The notes under the pieces are model-generated. The model was not told the DNA's origin, searched no databases, and saw only the letters and a list, made by a program, of their open reading frames with translations. From contig NC_091303.1 of the NCBI RefSeq assembly GCF_038502225.1, positions 26,443,626 to 26,507,625 on the forward strand: DNA of 64,000 bases, in the 5' to 3' direction. Source of the stretch: Cherax quadricarinatus. Its lineage: Eukaryota > Arthropoda > Malacostraca > Decapoda > Parastacidae. Both the position numbers and the translations under genes were made by a program. This document shows positions 12,034 to 25,075 of the stretch, piece by piece; position 1 is the first letter of the stretch; the number at the start of each line of letters is the position of its first letter.

Positions 12034-15000
12034 CTAGTTATACAGACTATGTACATTTAAACCCAATTCTGCGAGGGTGAGGTTTACATATGCAGAATGG
12101 TTATCATCTCTGGGAGGATCGAATTCCTCTGCAATGGCTAACACATGCCTTGACTGAGGGAGATTTGAACGAGTATCTACAAAAGATACTTGTGGGTTTC
12201 TCATTACTTGTCGAGTACGCAAGGAGTAACGACATTCAGGTTGATTATCTGACTGAGTATCTGAGGTAGAGGGTATAGAGTCAAGAGGATTTTCAGCATC
12301 TGTTACATTAGTCTGGGTAGCAATATCATCAACATCGCATACTAATTTCATATGATCTAAATGCGATTCTTTGTACTTACCAGTACTAATTTCTCTAACC
12401 TTATACTTATTACCAGAGATATGTTCTACAACTCGATAAGGTCCGACAAACTTTTGATCGAGCTTAGGCATTGCGGATGTTTTGTTGAAATTTGTCAGCA
12501 TTACTCTCGAACCTACTTTGACTTTTGATGGCTTAGCACGGCTATTAGTTACTCTAGTAAATTCTGCTGTTGATTTATGAAGTGTTTCACGGATTCTTCT
12601 AAAAACACTTTGAGCCATGCTGGTACGAGTTGCTACGAAATCATCAGGGTTGTAATTAGGTTTCGGAGTGGAATATAACAACTCATAGGGTAAATGCTTG
12701 TCTACACCATACAATGCATAATGTGGAGTATCACCTAAGGAAGCATTGTAAGCAGAATTTATGGCACATTAGACATCTGGTATGACTTCATCCCAAGTTT
12801 CACTATTGGGGTTGATAGTGGCTCTCAGGACATCAAGTACTTTCTTATTGGTTCGTTCGGCTAACCCATTGCTGGCAGGATGCTGAGGAACAATGGTGGA
12901 TTTAGAGATCTTGTATAAAGTACACAAATTTTCAAGAATCTCATTACAGAACTCACCTCCATTATCTGTTACTAAGGACTTTGCGGTGGTATGCCTGCAG
13001 ATAATGCGTTCTTTAAACGCTTTAGCTACTGTCTCTGCAGTCTTATCTGCAATAGGAACTAACTCACAATATCTGGTGAAATGGTCTACCATAACACACA
13101 GATGTTTGTTGCCTTGGAGGGAACATTTAAAATTGGTTAACAAGTCAAGGGCAACTCTTTCCATCAGTTCGCTAGTGGTTGGGTACACTTGGATTGGATT
13201 AGGACCATTGACATTCCCTTTATGTTGCATGCAGACACTACATTTCTTAACATACTCGGAAATGTCAGTTGCCATACGTGGCCAAAAGTATTTCATTCTG
13301 GCTTGTTTCACAGAACGATCCATACCAGGGTGTGCAACACCTGGTGCATCATGAACTAGCTGTAGAGCTACGTTCACTAGTGACTGTGGAATTACTAACT
13401 GGTACACTCTTCTGCTTGGAGTACCCAACTCGGCTGTTCGATACAGTAATTCTTGGCTCAATACAAAGTCACTAATGGGTGCTGGTGGCTTCACAGTAAG
13501 AATAAGATCTTCCTGGAGCAGGAATTGAATCACACCAGACCACATTGGATCTATTCTTTGGGCATTTTTGACATCCTCGACAGTAAATGGAGGATCTGCC
13601 ATAACTACACTAACGTGTCGCAATAAAGCATCTGTGACTACATTCAACTTGCCAGGTAAATGTTCAAAAGTGGGATTGAACTCTTGGATAGTCAAGGTCC
13701 ATCTGGCTAACTTTCCAGTAGGTTGTTTGTTCTGGAATAAAGGTATCAGTGGTGCATGGTCTGTCAAGACATGAACAGGGTACTGGTAAATAATGTCTCG
13801 GAAGTGCTTTAAAGACCATACTATTGCTAAAGCTTCTTGCTCCATTACTGTGTAATTACATTCAGCCTTCGTAAGGACTCAGCTAGCAAATGCAACTGCG
13901 TTGTACTTGCCATCAGTCTTCTGAGCTAGTACGGCACCTATGCCAATAGAACTAGCATCAGTTGTTAGATAGAAAGGCTTAGAAAAATCTGGGAATTTCA
14001 AAATAGGAGCAGATGTTAACTTTTCTTTTAGAGTTTGGAATGCTCTTTCTTGACGGAAGGTCCAAACGAAAGGAGCATCTTTCTTAAGCAATCCAGTTAG
14101 CGGAGCTGCTATTGAAGAAAAATTTGCAATGAAAGATCTGTAGAAACCTGCTAGACCCACAAAGGATCTTACAGCATCAGCAGTTTTGGGAGTTGGAAAA
14201 TTTAGTACTGCCGTTACTTTACTTTGATCAGTCGTAACACCTCTAGGAGTGACTACGTGACCCAGAAACTTAATTTCTGACCTGAAAAATTGACATTTTG
14301 ACAGTTTGATCTTTAAATTGGCTTCTTCAAGCTTGCCAAGTACTATATCAAGTCTTTTCAGATGTGTATCCACATCTTCGGACATGACGATTACGTCGTC
14401 TAAGTATACCATAAGTGCTTTACCTATAAGACCTCTAAAGATATTGGTCATGTGTCTAGAGAACGTGATAGGAGACGATCGTAATCCAAAAGCCATTCGT
14501 AGGAAGTGGTAATGACCTGTGGGAGTGGAGAATGCAGTTAACTCTTGGCTGTCCTCGTGAAGAGGGACTTGCCAAAACCCTTGTAACATGTCCAGGGTCG
14601 AGAAGACTTTGTTATCTCCGATATTGAATAAAAGATCACCTAGTACAGGAAGTGGGAAGCGATCTGGAATAGTTTTCGCATTTAACTTCCTAAAGTCAAT
14701 CACCGGGCGCCAAGTGCCGTCCTTCTTAGGCACTAGGATCAAGGGCACATTCCAGGGTGAATTGCTATGTGCAATAACTCCATCATTGAGCATCTGATTG
14801 ATCAGTTCTTCTGCGACAGCAACTTGGGAATGGGGCATTCTGTACACAGGTATATAGATAGGTCTAGTACCAGGTTCAAGTGGAATACGATGGGACAATA
14901 AGTTCATTATACCCATCTTCTCACCTGGTAGGGCAATGGCGTTACGACGTTTGTTCAACAAAGTCAACAAACGCTTGACTTTGTCTGGGAAGTCAGTGGG

Positions 15001-15540
15001 AGCTAAGTCTTTCTCCTCAACTGGTGGAATGGATTGGTCCAGCAGAGTGGATGAGTTCTCCACTGTTGAAATAGCACTGACCCACTGGTCAGGTGGCATG
15101 TCATCCTGTACTTGAACAGGGTAAGGATAGTGAACTAGGTCAACGAGATTGGTATTTGCTCTGAGACGAACACTGTGACCCAAAGTGTTAGCAAGGAGTA
15201 AATGGATCTTACTGTCTCTTACAATGTGTAAGGAAGGTTCAACAAATAAACCCTTGACCTTGCAGGAATCACTGTCAACTAGGACGTTATCACCATCTGG
15301 AACATTAGGAACAACAACAGACACTCTAGTGAGAGCACTAGCCGCAACAGAGACGTCTTTCTGCAGACGGCATGTGACATCAACAAGAGATTGCATTACT
15401 AATTTCAAGTAATTGTTTTCCGACAAGGCGTCCCCTGTGGAGAAACTACTACTTGGACTAGCAGACATTGCAGGGATAGGCAAAGCACTCAAAGCAGTCT
15501 GAGCATCCTCGGACACTTGAGGCAATACACTATCTTGCAT
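12034..15540 (-). pseudogene. pol: pol: reverse transcriptase, RNase H and integrase (two in-frame stops)
   Basis: One minus-strand frame runs from ATG 15540 to the stop at 12034, broken only by TGA at 13879-13881 and TAA at 12769-12771. In order it shows reverse transcriptase (PVIDFRKLN, FSTLDMLQGFWQV, catalytic YLDDVIV), RNase H (LTTDASSIGIGAVLAQ, then VLTDHAPL), an integrase HHCC zinc finger (HPGMDR, CSVCMQHK), the integrase core (acidic residues in VALDLL, TDNGGEF, AERTNKK) and a GPY/F-type tail (VGPYRVVEH). These enzymes copy element RNA to DNA and insert it. Both stops replace ordinary codons inside conserved blocks and each could come from one C-to-T change. The product would be truncated, so this copy is non-autonomous. 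Confidence 0.93.
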
Positions 15541-16253
15541 ATCTGAAGGTATAGGTGGAACACAGATGGGAGTGACAGAGTTACCAGTGCCTGACCGCTT
15601 GGGTATGCTACTGGAGAATGTAAGGACTTAATTCGTACAACATACTCTGCAGCAGTATGGCAGATTTCTGATCCAAGCTGGTAACCCCAGAATGGAACGA
15701 TCAAGTCGTCAATTTGGGCATGCCATCGGTATGGGTCGAGCACAATGCGTAAGTCTCGCATGGAAGCAAATCCCAGTAGAAGGTCACCAGGGAAAGTAAT
15801 CTGGTCAACAACAAGAAAAGCAGCAGTAAAGTCTCTTCCTTGGATAGTAAAGGTGAGCGAAGTCTGACCTCGGACTCGCAGAAGGGAACCAGCTACTCCA
15901 CTAAGGGAGGTTACAGTAGTTGGTTCAATGAGGAGGACACGGCGTAACTGCTTCTTTTTAAACAAGCTAGACCTAATGATATTAACTTGCACACCAGAGT
16001 CCATGAACACATGAATGGGCGCATTATGGACAGAAGCTTGTACTAAAGGACCAATCGTTTCGTTAGGAGTTATATGCAAACAGAAAGGTGGGTTGTCATC
16101 GGAGAAGGCATTTTCTACTTCATCCCCAAATTCCTCTACGTCAGAGACGTGTGAAGCAGCATCAACAACAGGGTTGTCATTCTCAAGACTGGCTAAGGCT
16201 TCATAGGAATTTTGAACTGGGATGGTGTACTCATTATCACCTACTACTGTCAC
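15489..16253 (-). pseudogene. pol: aspartic protease segment (frame break downstream)
   Basis: The frame overlaps the end of gag by 4 bases (GTGA), in the -1 phase, and has no ATG at its head. This fits gag-pol readthrough by a -1 frameshift, although the shift site was not tested. The catalytic DSG is in FMDSGVQVNII, about 80 residues in, followed by a beta-rich retropepsin-like stretch ending LLLGFASMRDL. Downstream the reading phase must change again, between about 15600 and 15650, to enter reverse transcriptase. That suggests a small indel and hence a pseudogene. The last residues of the frame (to 15489) are out of phase and not real. Confidence 0.75.
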
Positions 16254-17437
16254 GACTGGACGAGTAGACTTGGGTGCTCGGATTCCCCCGAATTGGAAGA
16301 ATGAGCCTGGTTCTGGTTAGTTTGTGAACCACGACGTCTGTTTCCTCTCCTGGCTCTGCAGTTGGAACAGCCACGGAAAGATCTAGAGTACTGCAGGTTG
16401 TAGAGAGCATTGCACTCAGATGTGTCATGTCCATAAATTCTATGATAAGTACAGTAAGGAAGATCTGACTGGTACTCATCATCAGTACGACGCTTCTTAG
16501 GGTGACTATCATGACAATTAATAGCAATATGGCCACGGTAACCACAATTGCAGCAAGTTCTTTGACTGTGGATACTGTACATACTATGGGTGCTACGGGA
16601 ATGATGGCTCTTAACACTAGCTTTGGATGATGGACGCGAGTGATTAAGGTCGGGAGTTTTGGTAGTAGCACAAACTAGAGGAGGTACAGGAGTAGACAAA
16701 GTGGGTGGCATAGACTTACGATAAGGGAAGGTTCCCTCGGGACATAAATTTCGTACATGGATGAGAGCTGCGAGTGGTCCCATAGTAACATCTAGCGGAC
16801 TTGAATTGTACACATACATAGATGTCGGTGGCATTAGTTGTTTAATAACTCCAAATGCGGCTAATTTGGCAAACCCATCAAGGGCTGGTTTATCACTATA
16901 TTTAAGGTACTTGGAATTTTGACCTGCTTTAACGAATGAGGACATTAGGTTATTAAGATGAAGAGCAAACTCATCTAATGACTCTTCTGGTCTCGAAGCT
17001 GTGCAAACTAATTCTTTGAGAACGACAAACGGATCAGTTTCTCGCACTGGTTCAAGATAATTATGAATTAACTGTTCATAATCTTGCCACCTGGTTAGAT
17101 CTTGAAAGTCCTTCATACGAATTAAGTTGAATACATGTGAAGCTGCTGGAGAACGTGCTAGACTCTCCTTTCCGATACTGATTAAACAACTCTCAGATGG
17201 AAGACCATCAACTGAAGCATCAGCTCTGGCTCGAACAGTGGTAAATCAACCTTCTAGGTTGTCTGGAATACCATTGAACAATGGCATAGCATCATACAGA
17301 TCACGACTAAAATTACGCAGGCTAGAAGTCTGAGTATGTCTATCGTTTGATAAGGAGTTACTCGAATTTTGGGCTGACGCATTAATGGTTGTACTAGCAG
17401 CATGTGCTGAGGCATTGCTTGAGAAAACTTGAGACAT
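16250..17437 (-). pseudogene. gag: gag: capsid/nucleocapsid-like polyprotein (one in-frame stop)
   Basis: ATG at 17437 starts a frame with one TGA at 17246-17248 that otherwise continues to 16250. The N-terminal half contains a capsid-type stretch with FQDLTRWQDYEQLIHNYL. The C-terminal part has a CCHC zinc knuckle (CCNCGYRGHIAINC) followed by a basic, arginine-rich tail (CSNCRARRGNRRR), as expected of nucleocapsid. Gag assembles the particle in which element RNA is copied. The pol frame follows with a 4-base overlap in the -1 phase. The stop makes this copy defective. Confidence 0.8.
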
Positions 17438-19750
17438 ATTTGCAAAATGTAAAACAAGAATTTAGAGAAACAAAAGAAAACGTAACTGAGGAACACACAA
17501 CACAGTGAACTTAAATGGGAAAAAAATGCTTAACGATTCTGCATAAGTAATTAAAAATTGACAGGTCACACAGTAAGTAAAGAACTCACAGTCACAAGGA
17601 TAATGCTTATCTGAACAAACAACACTTTGAAAATCAAGAGAACTTGTACTTTACTCAAATCTAATTTGCTCAATTTTACTTTAAATTGAATGAATGGCAC
17701 AGTGAGTTGTCTTTACTCTCAATGCAACAGGGAAATACACAATAAAATGATAAAATGGACTCAATAAAGCTTGTGCAAAATAAAACAAACTGGGACACAA
17801 TTTGCTGGAATAAAATAAAATGGCGCAGAAAGAATGAAATATTATGCACAGAACAGAGCATATGAAACTGCACTGAAATAAACTGTAGCAATATTACAAA
17901 TAATTGCTAATCAAAAAGTACTGCACAACACTGCATAAAATTTCTGCAAGAAAAACTTTAATGGCAACACAATATTTGCACAAGAATTATTGCAAAATGA
18001 GTTAATGTGCAATCATAAAAAATTATTACACACACAAGAAAAGAAATATATCAAGGAATGAACTGAGGGAACACTTTAACTCTTAACTGCAGCTTAAACA
18101 ACACTTAACAAGCAAAAGAACAATTTACTCTAAAAGAAGAACTTAAAAATTGCACTAAGAGTTAATTTGTTCAATGAAACATGAAAAATAATAGGTGCTA
18201 AAACACAGAACAAAAAAGTTTGAACACTTACAGTGATGCAGAACACAACACATCAACATAAACACAATGCTAGAATTTTCTTGCAATGAAACTTAATGTG
18301 TGAAAAATTTTGTAAAAATGATTTCTTGCTTGCACAAAATAATGGCACTGTCTGTGGAAATAAGACAAATTAGACACTGGCTAAATGAAAAGAATATGAA
18401 CACAAGAATGTTCAACACACAGAGAACAAAAAAAAAATTCACAAATGCTGGGACGAAAAAAAATGTATATAACTGAGACAACACTGAGTTGTGATGCAGG
18501 ACACAACTAAATAAATTACTGAATTCATGCACTGGAATACTGAGAACACTATGTGATTCTGAAGTGTAAACACAAGTTCTATACTGCTCATATGTTGCAC
18601 TCACAACAAAGGAAAAACACTAAGTACTTACTTCAAGTGTATAAAAAAAGACACACAACACAACAGACATAAGATAATGCACGAAAATTAACACTGAATT
18701 AAGGAGATAAAAAGATTATTGCAAACAAACACTGAGTCTGATCGAGAGTCACTGAATGTCACTAAGAAAATCACTGGAACACAAAAGAAATGTCTCAACA
18801 CTCGCAAATGTCTCTATGAACAATATTATCGCTGTAACGACTTGGTGTAGAATGAGGTAGATGGTGGAAGGTTGGAGGATTGTTTATGTCGTCTTGCTGC
18901 TGTCCTCTGTACACGTGATCGTAGAATTGTGCTTACATCAACGATAGACTTCACACAGGAGGCTTTTAACGGTGGCGCAAAACACACTCTAGCTCTTGAC
19001 CCCCTATGTGGTCCTTAAAATATGGTGCTATAACCCCTAGTAGTGTACCAAACACTGGTAGAGGTTGGGTGAGTACCACAACACAGTGAGAGTGGTTGGG
19101 TTGGTGGGTTAACAGGGCTAAGACCGGGCACTGGTGAGACACATGTGGTGAGTGGGTGGGTGGGCCTATGGGTTGAATGGCGTAAGCCTCACTGAGGACA
19201 GCCACACTGCCGCGAAGATATTCTAAGCTGATAGCTTAAAATACAACCAGGAAATACCACAACACCACAAGGATGAAAAAGCGCACTCAGAATTGCTTGG
19301 AGCTTGAATCACAAGCGATGAAGACTACTCACGTGGCTTGCTTGAGTACTGGGGTAAGACACCTGGGTTAGTTGCTAGCTGGCTTATCTTAACCCTTCAC
19401 ACAGAATAGCTTGATACTTCTCACGATGAGCACAGCAGGGGTGGAAGCTGGCTTGGCAGACAAAAGAACTGGATGGAGTAGACTAGGCTGGACTGGACTC
19501 CCTCACCACAGACTGGAAGCTGGCTTATTTTGCAAACTCGGGTCAACCCCTCGGGAGTGATGCAAATAAGCAGATAAACACTAATACAAAGAGACTGACC
19601 CGTGAATAATGTAGTGGCTGGTAGAGCTTGGGCAGGAGAACTGGCTGAGATAGCTGGCTGGCGTTAACCTTCTCGGCAGACCTACTCACAAGATGGCAGG
19701 CTCGGTCGAAATTTATCTCCAGAAATCACTGTAATCGTCAGAATTACAGG
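17438..19750 (-). other. Long AT-rich untranslated leader of the LTR element
   Basis: About 2.3 kb between the primer-binding site and gag, strongly A-rich on the plus strand up to about 18800, then more mixed. Only short frames without motifs occur. Such a long leader is unusual and could hold packaging or promoter sequence, or a captured fragment. Nothing in it is recognised. Confidence 0.6.
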
Positions 19751-19766
19751 CCCTCCGTTGCCACCA
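19751..19766 (-). promoter_or_regulatory. Probable tRNA primer-binding site
   Basis: Two bases inside the 5' LTR the minus strand reads TGGTGGCAACGGAGGG. It begins with the TGG complementary to a tRNA CCA end, as a minus-strand primer-binding site should. The tRNA species was not identified. Confidence 0.6.
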
Positions 19767-19768
19767 TT

Positions 19769-20050
19769 TGTCATAGGGGTTCTTAAATGGAGATATTGAG
19801 GGTTGAAGGTAGACACACTTGTTGGATGGTAACGATATATTGTCAGACTGTGATGATGGGAAATGGAGCCCAGCCTCTGCCTGTCCTAGCCTGTGTCAAA
19901 CGCCGACTGAGAGGGAGGCAGAGGTACAACCATACACATGCGCATCCCGTGACATCACACAAACAGTGACAGGCCTAGGGATCGCCTATCTAAAGCACAT
20001 GGATGATACTGATATGCTATACAACACAGGGATCAGCAACTATGCTGACA
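19769..20050 (-). repeat. 5' LTR of the gypsy-like element
   Basis: Same length and ends as 11298-11579. It would carry the promoter for the minus-strand transcript. Confidence 0.9.
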
Positions 20051-20384
<334 letters not shown>

Positions 20385-20766
20385 TGAGATATATAAAACT
20401 GGTCAATTAGCAAGAACTCATTTAAAATTAAGTCCTTTCTAAAATTTTCTCTTATACGTTTATAGATATATTTTTTTCATTAATGTTAATGTAAAAAAAT
20501 TTAATTTTGCTCCAAAAGAATCTTAGGAAACTTACCTAACCTTATTTTGAGAAGAACAATTTATTTTAGCCTAACCCAACTAAATGTATTTTAGATTTCT
20601 TTACAATAATTTAATACTAACCAAATACAGTGAAATATATTTTTTTCGTTAGGTTCAGAATGATTTTGGCGAAATTATTGCATACACAAATTTTCACTTG
20701 TCCTATATGGCAAGATGAGCGTTGCTATTTAAGACAAGATGGCAAGTTCTGCCTATTCGGCACGAC
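20385..20766 (+). mobile_element. MITE copy M1, left end degraded
   Basis: The right end reads ctattcggcacgac, the inverse of the gtcgtgccgaata left end seen in M4-M6. The body (aaaactggtcaattag, cttacctaaccttatt, gcgttgctatttaag) matches the other copies in the same orientation. No coding frame. Confidence 0.8.
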
Positions 20767-20782
20767 ATATATATATATATAT

Positions 20783-21142
20783 GTCGTGCCTAATAGGTAA
20801 AACTGGTCAATTAGGAAGAACTCATTTAAAATTAAGTCTTTTCTAAAATTTTCTTTTAAACATTTAAAGATATTTTTTTGTCATTCATGTTAATATAAAA
20901 ATTAATGATTTTGTATCAAAAGAAGATTAGGAAATTTACCTAACCTTATTATAATAAGCACAATATGTTTTATATAAGTTTAGTGTAATTTAATAATAAA
21001 CGCAATGAAATATATTTTTTTTCTTTAGATTCAGAATTATTTTTGTGAAATTATTGCATACACAAATTTTCTTTTTTCCTGTTCGGCAAGAAGTGCGTTG
21101 CTATTTAAGCCAAAATCGCAAGTTTTACTTATTTAGCACGAC
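20783..21142 (+). mobile_element. MITE copy M2
   Basis: This copy starts gtcgtgcctaatagg and ends tttagcacgac, about 360 bp, more diverged than M4-M6. Only 16 bp of AT (20767-20782) separate it from M1, so two copies lie head to tail across a short AT run. Confidence 0.8.
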
Positions 21143-22218
<1,076 letters not shown>

Positions 22219-22263
22219 CAAACAATCGCAGACAGACCAGCTTAACAATGCAAGACAAGCCAA

Positions 22264-22930
22264 GGGAGGGGGTGGAAATCTTTAGCTTAAATACTTTCAC
22301 ACTTCTCGGTGCATCATCAGGAGCTATGCAATGTTGCAAGGCAGCAGCTGAAGGATTGAGGGAAAGCTTTTTCACATAGTGCAGATGGTTGACACCAACC
22401 GCAGTCTGAATTTGAGGCAACTGCCTATGTGCCACCCTCCCTACGACCCTCTACGTTCTCCCCCCCCCCACATGGGGAAGGAGATGGCGTCTGAGTTTTC
22501 AGCAGTCAAGGAATAGGAAATTAGAAAATACAATAGCCACACCAAGCTTCTTCTAGTCTCCTAAAACAGGTCAAGTGGCTTGAGAAATTTTTACGTACGG
22601 ATTTCTATTATTCTCTGTAACCCCTTATTTGATAAAAGAAAAGTAATGAATGTACTCTTTGTTTGTTTAAAAGCCATAGCCTGGGGTTCTGGAATGTTCC
22701 CCAGGATACTCAGAAGTATCTCTTCATATATTCCTAAATATAATTCTAAATATTATCTACCAGTCTTCTCAATATAGATTAATATGCCTTATTTAGGAAT
22801 ACTCTTTGCCTTTCTGATAATATTTCTATGATCCAAATTTTCTCATCAAATATCCTTTAACCCCAATACCTATGCTACCACTTAATCTTGTGTACCTGTC
22901 CACGTATCTTCAACCACGTCAGTTTCTGCA
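22264..22930 (-). mobile_element. Hammerhead-family-1 repeat, copy 1
   Basis: This dispersed non-coding repeat is shared with 23483-24400, 56048-56279 and 57468-58130. Its (AT)n-proximal end carries a hammerhead-like motif (22283-22326). The more distal part (caagcttcttctagtctcc, aatatttctatgatcca) is also present at 57.7-58.1 kb. Ribozyme sense is on the minus strand. Confidence 0.7.
22283..22326 (-). ncRNA. Hammerhead-like motif (family 1, copy 1), partly decayed
   Basis: Minus strand: TAGCTC, CTGATGA, T, stem II GCACC/AGTGT around GAGA, GAA, AGTATT, T, AAGCTA. One stem I pair, one stem II pair and one base of the stem III palindrome are altered relative to the copy at 57500-57543. Probably inactive. 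Confidence 0.5.
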
Positions 22931-23482
22931 ACCACCCATCAGGGTGGGCTGATTACCAGATTATTGTACCCAACAGTTCAGTCATAGAAAGAAACATAAC
23001 TGAATCTTCTCTCCTAAAACATGACAGGAACACCGTATATAACTCATATTATGCATTATACAAGCTCAATAGCTATTTAATAGAGTCTGTTGTACACAGT
23101 CATAAACAACAATACTACACAAAACCACAGGATTGCTCATCATGCCAGGTGGCTTCATGATGGAATGGTGGTGCTTGACCAGTGTCTCTGCACCAAATTC
23201 ATACTACGTATGTCGAGAATGATGACACTGTAAAACCTATTTAGCTGTTACTGTACCATACGTGGACAGGTACACAAGATTAAGTGGTAACATAGATAGT
23301 GAGGTTAAAGGATATTTGAGAAGAAAATCTGGATCATAGAAATATTATCGGAAAAGCATAGAAGATTCCCAAATAAGGCATATTAATAGATACTGAGAAG
23401 ACGGGTAGACAATATTTTAGGAATATATGAAAAGATGCTTCTGAGTACCCCTGACAACATTCTAAAACCCCTATTATACACA
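22931..23482. repeat. Spacer and truncated inverted copy of the family-1 repeat
   Basis: From about 23262 to 23470 the sequence is the reverse complement of about 22690-22910 (gtggacaggtacacaagatt, ggatcatagaaatatta). 23100-23262 is duplicated at about 23483-23640 (cacaggattgctcat, accagtgtct, ctgttactgtaccatacgtg), so the segment also contains a direct duplication of about 380 bp. No gene. Confidence 0.6.
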
Positions 23483-24010
23483 ACCTTAAATGCTACACAA
23501 AATCACAGGATTGCTCATTATGCCAGGTAGTTTCTTGGTAACGCTCGACCAGTGTCTGCGCACCAGACTCACATGAACTACGTCTGTCGTGGATGGTAGC
23601 ATACTGTATAACCCGTTTAGCTGTTACTGTACCATACGTGAACAGGTGCACAAGATTAAGTAATAGCATAGATAGTGCGGTCAAAGGATATTCGAAAAAG
23701 AAAATTAGGATAATTGAAATATTATTGGAAAGGTATAGAAGATACCCAAATAAGACATATTAATCTATACTGAGAAGACTGGTAGACAATATTTAGGAAT
23801 ATATTTAGGAGGATTTAGGAATATATGAAGAGATTCTTCTGAGTATCCTGGGGAACATTCCTGAATCCCAGACTATGGCTTTTAAACGAACAAAGAGCAC
23901 ATTCATTTCTCTTCTTTTATCATTTAAGGTGTTTACAAAGAATATTAGGAATCCATATATATATTATCCACTGTGAAACGTATTTTCTCAAGCCACATGA
24001 CCTGTTCTTG

Positions 24011-24120
24011 TGATGTAGTCCACTGTGCTTTTGAGGTCGATAAGGGACACCTAATTTAACCAATTAAATGGTTAAATTAGGTGTCCCTTAGCGACCTCAA
24101 AAGCACAGTGGACTACATCA
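24011..24120. mobile_element. 110-bp near-perfect hairpin insertion
   Basis: Arms 24011-24061 and 24070-24120 are reverse complements over 51 bp with one mismatch, around an 8-base loop. In the related repeat near 22550-22570 the flanks (gacctgtt and ggagactagaag) are directly adjacent, so this looks inserted. No clear target duplication seen. Confidence 0.75.
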
Positions 24121-24330
24121 CTTTCAAGGAGACTAGAAGAAGCTTGGGGCTGGCTATGGTATTTTCTAATTTCCCATTCCTTGCCGTCTGCTGCCCCATG
24201 TGGGCGGGGGGAGACGTGGAGGGTCGCAGGGCGGGTGGCACACACACCGCTACCTCACATTCACCTGCACTGCACTACTCTGTAAAAAAACTTCCCCTCA
24301 ATCCTTCAGTTGCTGCCTTGCAACACTGCA

Positions 24331-24374
24331 TAGCTCCTGATGTTGCACTGAGAAGTGTGAAAGAACTTGAGCTA
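24331..24374 (+). ncRNA. Hammerhead-like motif (family 1, copy 2), core mutated
   Basis: Plus strand: TAGCTC, CTGATGT, T, GCACT-GAGA-AGTGT, GAA, AGAACT, T, GAGCTA. Stem I (6 bp) and stem II are intact. The last base of the CTGATGA box is T instead of A, which should abolish activity, and stem III is no longer a palindrome. Confidence 0.5.
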
Positions 24375-24406
24375 ACGATTTCCACCTCTGTGTATGTACT
24401 GTGTAT

Positions 24407-24980
<574 letters not shown>

Positions 24981-25073
<93 letters not shown>
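24981..25073. repeat. (AT)n microsatellite
   Basis: About 93 bp of AT between M4 and fold-back copy B. Confidence 0.95.

Positions 25074-25075
<2 letters not shown>

Larger units (their letters stand above)
11298..20050 (-). mobile_element. Ty3/gypsy-like LTR retrotransposon, 8753 bp, defective
   Basis: Two 282-bp direct repeats (11298-11579 and 19769-20050) start TGTC and end GACA. They are flanked by the same 4 bp, AGAG, at 11294-11297 and 20051-20054. Internal minus-strand order is gag, protease, reverse transcriptase, RNase H, integrase, the Ty3/gypsy order. About 15 mismatches separate the LTRs by hand count (about 5%). Three in-frame stops and a frame break make it non-autonomous. No envelope-like frame is present. 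It lies inside the Tigger-like element, so it is the younger insertion. Confidence 0.9.
23483..24400 (+). mobile_element. Hammerhead-family-1 repeat, copy 2 (interrupted by a hairpin element)
   Basis: Runs opposite to copy 1, so 22264-24400 is an inverted pair. It holds a hammerhead-like motif at 24331-24374. It is interrupted at 24011-24120 by a long hairpin that has no counterpart in the same repeat near 22560 or 57760. Confidence 0.65.

Noticed and set aside
12034..12060. Envelope gene downstream of integrase in the LTR element
   Set aside because: The region to the 3' LTR (11580-12033) has no open frame of useful length.
12893..15412. Plus-strand frames of 63-153 codons within the gypsy-like element
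   Set aside because: Shadows opposite conserved pol domains.
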